64,000 nt of DNA from Gibbula magus (Eukaryota > Mollusca > Gastropoda > Trochida > Trochidae): assembly GCA_936450465.1 (NCBI GenBank), contig OW388305.1, positions 53,310,625 to 53,374,624 on the forward strand. Direction: 5' to 3'. Positions 57,150 through 64,000 of the stretch are shown here, piece after piece (within the stretch, counting starts at the first letter, position 1; each line of letters opens with the position of its first letter). A model generated the notes under the pieces. That model ran no database searches and was not told where the DNA came from. It was given only the letters and a program-made list of their open reading frames with translations. The translations under genes were made by a program, and so were the position numbers.

Positions 57150-59176
57150 AAAGTGACTGAAAGATGTGACCCATTTCACAACATTAATTACGAAAAAGAT
57201 TTCATTCGGTCTGAATGTTTGTAATACATTAACCCACGAGGCAGGGACCTCCATCCTCGTTATTATTCACAGTTCATTCAAACTTTAAAAGCATTTGAGA
57301 TATTTTTCAACAATTTTATTTTCTAAATAAGGCAAATAATTTAAACAGCTAAAAATAAGTTCTTTTAAGTTTATAAGCTCCAACAGTTTCACTGAGTCGG
57401 TCAAGCAGCCACTCCATGGTGTGAACTGGTTCAACATCTGGATAAATGTATCATACTTCGGACTTCATCGTTTGTGACATGCGCACAACAATACTGTCAG
57501 GTACGTGAGCAATACAGCATTATGGCTTGGTTCATACATAACTGTAAAAAGCAGTGTTTAGCGTTTTGGGTGGTGATTTCAGTTCAACTCCTCACCTAAA
57601 TGAAATACACCATCAGGTTGACCGAGCACTGAGATACAGGGGCGATGTGTACTTACTTTATTTCTAATGATGTCGCTCACTACATAGATTACGGTAAAAC
57701 TTTGTAAACTATAACAAAATGACTAAACAAATATAATCAAAGAGACATTACTTTGAAGATTAACTTGTATTACTTATATGCCTTACAGTATACCATACCA
57801 CCTGTAACGCAATCAGTGATATTGGTTACCTGTAGATACCTGTAATATAACCAGGTAACCTGAGTGTGTGGTGAGGCATGAAGCAGCATTAAAACAAATG
57901 ATTCATTCAATAAGATACAAGTACCTGCTCAGAATATTGTTGTTGCTGTCCATTTACCTTCAACAACATCCACTGTTTACACATGAAATCAGGAAGTGAA
58001 TTGTACAGTTGGTCTCGTGCCATTGACAAGTTGATAGAACTGCATGGCGTGACTGAGCAAAAGACAGCGTTGCGTTACGTCATGCCTGAATACCCATTGA
58101 AGTGATCCTCGTTTGTTGCATAATGTGTTCCCTCATGTAGAGAGGTATAAACTTTTACCTATATGCCTCACATAGAAAGTATTTGTAAAGAGTTTGTCTG
58201 CTAAGGGAGACAATTAAACTGCCAAAATCTATCCAGTTAGAGACGACCCGCTCTGAGACAGGGAAGTTTATATTGTGAACGTTTACATTCTGTACAGTCA
58301 CAACTCTTCTGCTTGATTATGCAAATGAGGATGTATTGTCGGTAAGTAAACTATTTCCATGGCAACTGATCATGTGTCAATATGATTTAAGTTACTGAAC
58401 TATTTGCTGAAAGCACAACACTATGCTTCATTAGTGCAACGGTCGTCTTGTCAATCCTTACTCTCATTATTATTTAGCTGTCCTTTTTACGGAAAATCAT
58501 TAGATTGTTTTGTCTTTATGTTAGCAACAATTCTTCACTTGATATTGATAATATCGACTTTTATATATGGAGATAAGCTGAGCAGCCACAGAAGAAATCA
58601 ACGATGGTCATAAAAAGCCTTAAGTACTTGCTTTATTGCAAATTCTTCAATCACGACAATTTATAAAGATAGAAATCTTACTTCCTTCTTGATAGTGTCT
58701 AAATATATCAATGAATAATGTCATATAAATTATGATCATAAAAAGATTAAAAGATTTAAGACAATAAAGTAAGTGATATGGGTATTTGATTATTCTCTCT
58801 TTAAAGAAGTATGATTAAATCTTGTAAGTCTACCTTATATAAAAGTTAATCCAGAAATAAAAGATATATCTATGTTACTTTCTTTTTTCATATAAATATT
58901 ATCACCAGGTACCCAAGGTAGATATGTCACATTAATTAACCAATTATTAAAACAAGACTGGTATTAATGGAGTGACACAACAAATGTCAAACACTCTGAT
59001 ATGGAGACAGAAGCTGTTTTAAACAATATTTATTCAGGTACTCAGGGGGATCAACAAACAGGGTTTCCTCTAAATAAATGTCTCTCCCCAAAAGAACAAT
59101 ACAACAGGATAATTACATCATCAATACCAGCAACATGTGTACATCGATGTAGAAAAAAACATCATTTAAGAGATAT
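57150..59176. other. Unassigned, possibly NADK upstream/intron
   Basis: About 2 kb with no recurrent repeats and no convincing exon. An ATG-containing minus frame at 57955-58050 ending AAG|GTAAAT was considered as a first NADK exon, but its phase does not fit exon 51954-52083. Confidence 0.4.
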
Positions 59177-59425
59177 TCATGAGAAGCGTTTGCTAAGAGA
59201 AATAAACTTATGAACAGACTGGATTATTTGTGCATTAATATGATTTGACAGGGTCTTCTTACCAAATAGTACGGTATTCAGGTCGTAACCATGAACATAA
59301 AAAAAGCTTACATGGCGGATATTTGTATAATTTGGACACATGAATAGATAATGATGTGCATCTTCATATGCATGGCCACAGGAACATCGTATATCAGACA
59401 GAAGCTGATGGAATCTCCACATGCA
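59177..59425 (-). pseudogene. LINE ORF2 C-terminal fragment
   Basis: Minus frame: WRFHQLLSDIRCSCGHAYED, HHYLFMCPNYTNIRHVSFFY, then HINAQIIQSVHKFISLSKRF. CSCGxxYEDxxHYLFxCP is the zinc-knuckle-like tail of LINE ORF2 proteins. Same family as 2392-2607. Only the last part is present. Confidence 0.75.
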
Positions 59426-59497
59426 ACAAGACAGAGACTACCGTAGTACCCGGAGATGTAAAGCAGAATCATCTAGAGCCTAGAGAGTTTTAATATT

Positions 59498-59705
59498 TAA
59501 AAAAAACAAAAAACTTTATTGTCCTCATTACAACAAAATCAAAATTTCTTGTTGTGCCGTTGGCACCCGACAGCCTCAGTGCAATCCTTATAATGTTGAG
59601 CACTAAGCAAGAAAGCAACAACTCTTTTAACATCTTTTGGTACGATGCCCCCGGGAATCAAATCCCAACCTTCCACGTGATGAGCCCACTGAGCTACATC
59701 CCCGA
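59498..59705 (-). mobile_element. tRNA-derived SINE, second family
   Basis: On the minus strand: GGGGATGTAGCTCAGTGGGC (A box), GGGATTTGATTCCCGGGGGC (B-box-like GATTTGATTCCC), a body with TTGCTTAGTGCTCAACATTA, and the tail GAGGACAATAAAG with a T/A run. Not a functional tRNA: no cloverleaf 3' half. Confidence 0.8.
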
Positions 59706-60056
59706 TGATATTTGACACTGTAGACAAATGTTCTACAGCCTGTCTTCCTGTTACCACAATTGGTTTGTCGTGACCTGAGCGAACCAGGAAGACAAACAAT
59801 ATTTCTTACATCAAACATTCATTCACTGAATATTACCTATGTACACAACAGAAGGAATACATCCGGATTCCCAAGATAAAAGGTTAAACTGACCTCCAGT
59901 GTGTTGGTGAATTTACAAACATAAGCCTTCACAAAAAAAGTTTCATGTTTCTCGTGCAAGGTAGGTTGGACTTGGCTGGTAGGTTGGTATATTTCATTGG
60001 AAAAAATAATGATGTTGGAGGATTAATTTTTTTTTCACCATCAAAATATAGCTTGA

Positions 60057-60314
60057 TCCTTTAGTTGCGTATTTCTATTTTACCCATTTTAGCCCCTGTG
60101 GCGGAATTTTCTAACCATCTAGCTCGTGGTGAACTGCAAGGCATTAATACAGAGCTTCTCATGGAGCGACTCCCGTAGACAACTCGACTCGCAGATCGCG
60201 GAGGGAGCTAGCTCCCTGGTAGACAGCTGTAATATTTTCTAAGTCTAGTATCCGGGATCCGGTACGGGGTACCTAGGAATTGTTTATGGCCATCCCGGAC
60301 TAGCAAGTTAAGGG
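60057..60314. mobile_element. 258-bp piggyBac-derived MITE
   Basis: The left end TCCTTTAGTTGCG plus TTTTAGCCCCTGTGGCGGAA matches the inverted right end of the autonomous element (47224 backwards). The right end inverted, CCCTTAACTTGC plus GGTACC...CGGATCCCGGAT and CTTAGAA, matches its left end (41262 on). Flanks TTGA (60053-60056, one change from TTAA) and TTAA (60315-60318). Confidence 0.85.
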
Positions 60315-60318
60315 TTAA

Positions 60319-61208
60319 AAGTGGTAGAAGTATACAAAAGGAAGCATATTTGTTCCTGCAGACCAGTGTATTTGGTTGAAAAATTTTGGGGATAAAAATG
60401 ATGTGCCAATGCCCGAGAAACATTTCATTGTTTTACTTAGCCTAAGTTGTACTGATTTTAATAAAAACAACTTTACTAGGAATGTTTTAGAACCATTGAT
60501 TAACCAGGTTATGTTGAAAAAATATAGCAAGACCTTCAAACCTTGTCACCTGCCAACCCCTGGTGACAAATTTGCATTTTCAGGAATAGTTCTAGTTCTG
60601 GCCTCCAATCAGAAAGAGTTGCACAGCATGTATTTTACTCAGGGTAACAGCCGATGTGTCCCAAAGATGGCCTCAGGTCACATTTAATTTGACCCGGAAC
60701 TGGTTGAGGGAGAGGAGGAAATGATGAAATAATAGGGTGTTCTGGGATATTTTTTTTCTAGATTTGTTTACATTGGAGACATATGTTTCCGGATTTCATG
60801 GAGAGGTAAGATTTGGTCCTTTCAGCTGTAATTTAAAAAAAAATTTGGAGTGAATATTTTTGGATTGGTGAGGGTCATAGATTGTGCATATTTTGGGCAG
60901 TTTCATGTGTTTTCTCTGGCATGCCAGTGTTTATTTACATTTTTCATTCATATTTCAAAATCGGCCTGGTCAACACATGTTTAGTCTGCGATTTTGTAGT
61001 GTCAAGAGTATGTATTTTCATTTCAAAACAAGTCCCCCAGTCCCGCAATGTCAGGTAGCTTTGCAGCGACCCATATCACTAATGATAGATGCACTGGAAA
61101 TTAATTGTGGACTGAGGCCAGATCTTTGCTGTGAGAAGACTTCGTTAATCCAGAGGAGTAGTACAAGGCTGGAGGCTTATTTATCAATAATGTAAGGCTT
61201 AATTAGTC
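60319..61208. other. Unassigned
   Basis: The 103-codon plus frames at 60376-60687 and 60884-61195 have no recognisable domain or codon character. Noncoding is more likely. Confidence 0.4.
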
Positions 61209-61211
61209 TTA

Positions 61212-61580
61212 GGCCTAAAAAAAATAAGTTTGTGGTCTTTAGAGGCTGACAAAAATGGTGTGATGACACAATTAAAAAAAAATTTTATGACATTTTTTTT
61301 TTGGAATGAAGAGTTACACAAACAAAAATCATACAATTATTTATATAAATAAAGCACAAACTCTCTTAAATATGTGTTACTATTCCAAATAGTCTATAAT
61401 CTCACCCCTTCACTCCATCTCAGCAGAAACGATTGACATTTTCTATGTCCAATGTTTTCTGAGGCTAAAAGATTACAGTTATCTGCCCCTTACTTTTGAA
61501 AACCTAGAAAAAAAAAAGACCTGAGGCGTGGGTTTGAAACTGATGCGGGCGGAAACCAGAATTTTTTGTTTGTTGGGGCC
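61212..61580. mobile_element. PIF/Harbinger-like MITE (GGCC), copy 3 (inverted)
   Basis: 369 bp, TTA on both sides (61209-61211, 61581-61583), reverse orientation to copies 1 and 2. Confidence 0.83.
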
Positions 61581-61583
61581 TTA

Positions 61584-62872
61584 CAGAGATTGAAATACGC
61601 CTATATTGTAATCAACCAGTACGCTCTTCGTATGCTTCTTTACAAATGTTGAAATTATTTTTACTCTTATGAACAAATTAAGGTAGCTTGCACCTTCATT
61701 GAAAAACATGTCTGTGGATAAGTGAATGATTTGACAATATAAAGGTAATTTAGTGAGCCGCATATAGTGGACAGGTTATCTCATGATCCTTGGTACAGTA
61801 CCACAATACCTACACGGAGAATATTAAATATAGATCTTCATGATTACAAATTGTACTTTAGATTTAAAAATAATTATTTCATCAATCAAGCTTAAAAGGA
61901 TACATTCACGTTGTACTTACAGAATATTTTGGGTCCTCACACCAATCATATTGTATTTCATTTCTAAGGATAAGACTGGTACTGTTTTGATACAATTCAG
62001 CTTTTGATGTAAATAAAGTGGACAACAGGTGTAGTTCTACTCTAATAAATTCCAATACTCCTGCAGTAAACGATCTATACAAAACAGGTCATCCATGACA
62101 GCATGAGAATATACCACAATTCAGACAAGCTTGAACGATTACAGGCAATAAAAGAGACTTATAGGTACAATGCTAAGTACAGGCGAGGACAACAGTTAAT
62201 ACACCGACCTATCTCAAACTGTCCATTATGCAAGGAGAACATTGCCTCCATTCGTAAGATGAGACTAATGACTTACAAAGATAGGTAATAAAGGTAAGAA
62301 AGACACTGATCATTGTAAGAATTGAAATTGCCGCAATAACTGTTTATAAAGAAAAGCAAGATGTTTACGTAGTTTAAAAGGTCACAAAGTGCACATTTTA
62401 ACCCTCTAGTAGGGCCTCTACCTGCCATAGAGAAACATTGGCCTATCCAACCAACAAAAAATAGAGCCATGGGCTCTGTAGCTCATCAGATTTTATTTTG
62501 TTTGATGATGAAGACAGAAATATGTTGTCTCAATATAATGCACAATCCCTAACCCTGACAAATCTTAGTCTTAATTGAGAGAGAGCACTCAGCAAGGTCA
62601 ACACACAGGAGATTATGCAATATTCTGGTTACAAGCCAGCTGTGTTTTTTGTGTTTTACCGCCAAATTATGTAATAGACTCTTGCTTGCACTAAACACTG
62701 GCAGCACTGATCTAACTGTATAAGGCTTAAAGAGAACAGGCAATGTGATGAATCTCATGGTACATAGTACAATTTTGAATCACCTTGGCTAAACAATCTC
62801 GGTTCTAAGCCTTGTCATCCAAACATCTAAACATTCTGAACAAAATATTCCTTCTAGTTTGTTCTGGATGAA
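61584..62872. other. Unassigned
   Basis: No firm feature. A 61-codon plus frame at 62103-62288 has a CPLC pair and basic residues but no match I can name. AGAGCCATGGGCTCT at about 62464 repeats the word at 52950. Confidence 0.35.
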
Positions 62873-64000
62873 AACAGGATTTTAGGTAATGGCCTACAGG
62901 GCTCTTATTTGGGGCCACTGGGTCACCAAATCTACAATTTAGAATCTCCATTGGCTAAAGACTCTTTACACAACATGACAACCTTCTAGGTCTTTTCGTT
63001 CTGGAGAAGAAGATGAAAATAATCTTATCTTATCATTTCATCACCAGTCATATGCAGTTCACATATTTCATGTAAAATAAAAGAATTCTTAACTCCTCTT
63101 CAATTTAGTCCTTTATGCCTTGTCACAATTTTCAGTTCATAGGCTATTCAATAGTTCTCATTTCACATTGATTACATCAATTTGACAAACATGTCCACAA
63201 TGTAGATTGTTATCTAAAGTCAACATACATTTCAAATAAAGTGGCTGAAGTGTCATAAAATATCAGTTCAAAATTCATTTTCAAAGGTTTTTTTAGGCTG
63301 TGGCCCATATTTGGGGTCTCAGGGTCACCAAATTTACAAGTTTGAATCCCCATTGGCTAAAAAGTTTGCATACAATATTACAGCCTTCTAGATCTTTTTG
63401 TTCCGGAGAAAAAGATGAAAACAGGATTTTAGGTAATGGCCTACAGGGCTCTTATTTCGGGCCACTGGGTCACCAAATCTACAATTTAGAATCTCCATTG
63501 GCTAAAGACTCTTTACACAACATGACAACCTTCTAGGTCTTTTCGTTCTGGAGAAGAAGATGAAAATAATCTTATCTTATCATTTCATCACCAGTCATAT
63601 GCAGTTCACATATTTCATGTAAAATAAAAGAATTCTTAACTCCTCTTCAATTTAGTCCTTTATGCCTTGTCACAATTTTCAGTTCATAGGCTATTCAATA
63701 GTTCTCATTTCACATTGATTACATCAATTTGACAAACATGTCCACAATGTAGATTGTTATCTAAAGTCAACATACATTTCAAATAAAGTGGCTGAAGTGT
63801 CATAAAATATCAGTTCAAAATTCATTTTCAAAGGTTTTTTTAGGCTGTGGCCCATATTTGGGGTCTCAGGGTCACCAAATTTACAAGTTTGAATTCCCAT
63901 TGGCTAAAAAGTTTGCATACAATATTACAGCCTTCTAGATCTTTTTGTTCCGGAGAAAAAGATGAAAACAGGATTTTAGGTAATGGCCTGTGAGGCCCTT
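62873..64000. repeat. 547-bp tandem repeat, cut by window end
   Basis: The mark GGATTTTAGGTAATGGCC occurs at about 62877, 63424 and 63971, exactly 547 bp apart. Two nearly identical full units are seen and the third starts to diverge (CCTGTGAGGCCCTT). Within each unit a ~125-bp segment (GGGTCACCAAAT...CATTGGCTAAA...GGAGAAGAAGATGAAAA) occurs twice in diverged form, so the unit is itself a dimer. No coding evidence. Confidence 0.93.

Noticed and set aside
57955..58050. Minus-strand ATG exon (ends AAG|GTAAAT) as first NADK coding exon
   Set aside because: It ends in phase 0, whereas exon 51954-52083 needs two carried bases; the frame that would fit has a stop. It could still be a noncoding 5' exon.
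60376..60687. 103-codon plus frame next to the piggyBac MITE
   Set aside because: No transposase or other domain signature, and composition like flanking noncoding DNA.
62103..62288. 61-codon basic frame with CPLC motif
   Set aside because: Too short, no second Cys/His pair, no splice or promoter support; left as an unassigned note.

Overview
The window is eukaryotic: AT-rich, intron-containing and crowded with transposon relics. Its repeat stock points to a lophotrochozoan, most likely a marine mollusc. The signs are tRNA-headed SINEs with a GTGAGTGAGTTGGGGTTTAACG-type body, 'aagggccataactc' and 'gaccttgag...caaggtcacc' satellites inside Helitron-like elements, and many short TIR elements. 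The mollusc assignment is an inference from repeat style, not a species identification.

Two host genes can be read. On the + strand, 11733-13873 is a two-exon BTB/POZ-BACK protein with a PHR-like C-terminus (BTBD1/2/3/6 type, 404 aa). Its splice junctions can be placed to the base, its intron carries a fold-back element, and two inverted copies of one TTAA-flanked MITE bracket it. On the - strand, NAD kinase (NADK) occupies at least 26899-52083: nine coding exons were placed by phase and homology, running from the segment before the catalytic domain to the stop codon. The N-terminal exon(s) were not found and may lie beyond the right edge. Most of the right half of the window is therefore NADK intron or upstream sequence.

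Mobile DNA fills most of the rest. (a) A complete, apparently intact piggyBac-type transposon (41262-47224, TTAA on both sides, 657-codon transposase ORF with the DDD triad and C-terminal Cys/His domain) lies in the 13.8 kb NADK intron. A 258-bp non-autonomous relative is at 60057-60314. (b) Three further TTAA-flanked MITE families are present in 3-6 copies each. (c) There are PIF/Harbinger-like elements with 3-bp TSDs, including a self-nested inverted pair at 30910-32180. (d) There are MULE-like elements with 9-bp TSDs, a hAT-like MITE with 8-bp TSD, Tc1/mariner-like MITEs with TA TSD, and Helitron-like elements, one cleanly inserted between A and T inside a Tc1-like MITE. (e) LINE remains include a nearly full-length but frameshifted APE-RT element (16146-19160) and several 3' stubs. 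(f) tRNA-derived SINEs are present.

Layout: 1-11100, repeats only; 11100-14490, BTB gene between MITEs; 14500-21980, nested repeats and LINE; 22000-26898, repeat-poor and possibly a long NADK 3' UTR; 26899-52083, NADK; 52084-64000, upstream/intronic repeats ending in a 547-bp tandem repeat cut by the window edge. The most notable observations are the intact piggyBac with direct (not inverted) subterminal repeats, the self-nested Harbinger pair, a 32-bp minisatellite that has copied an NADK 5' splice site, and two TE insertions landing within about 20 nt of NADK 5' splice sites.
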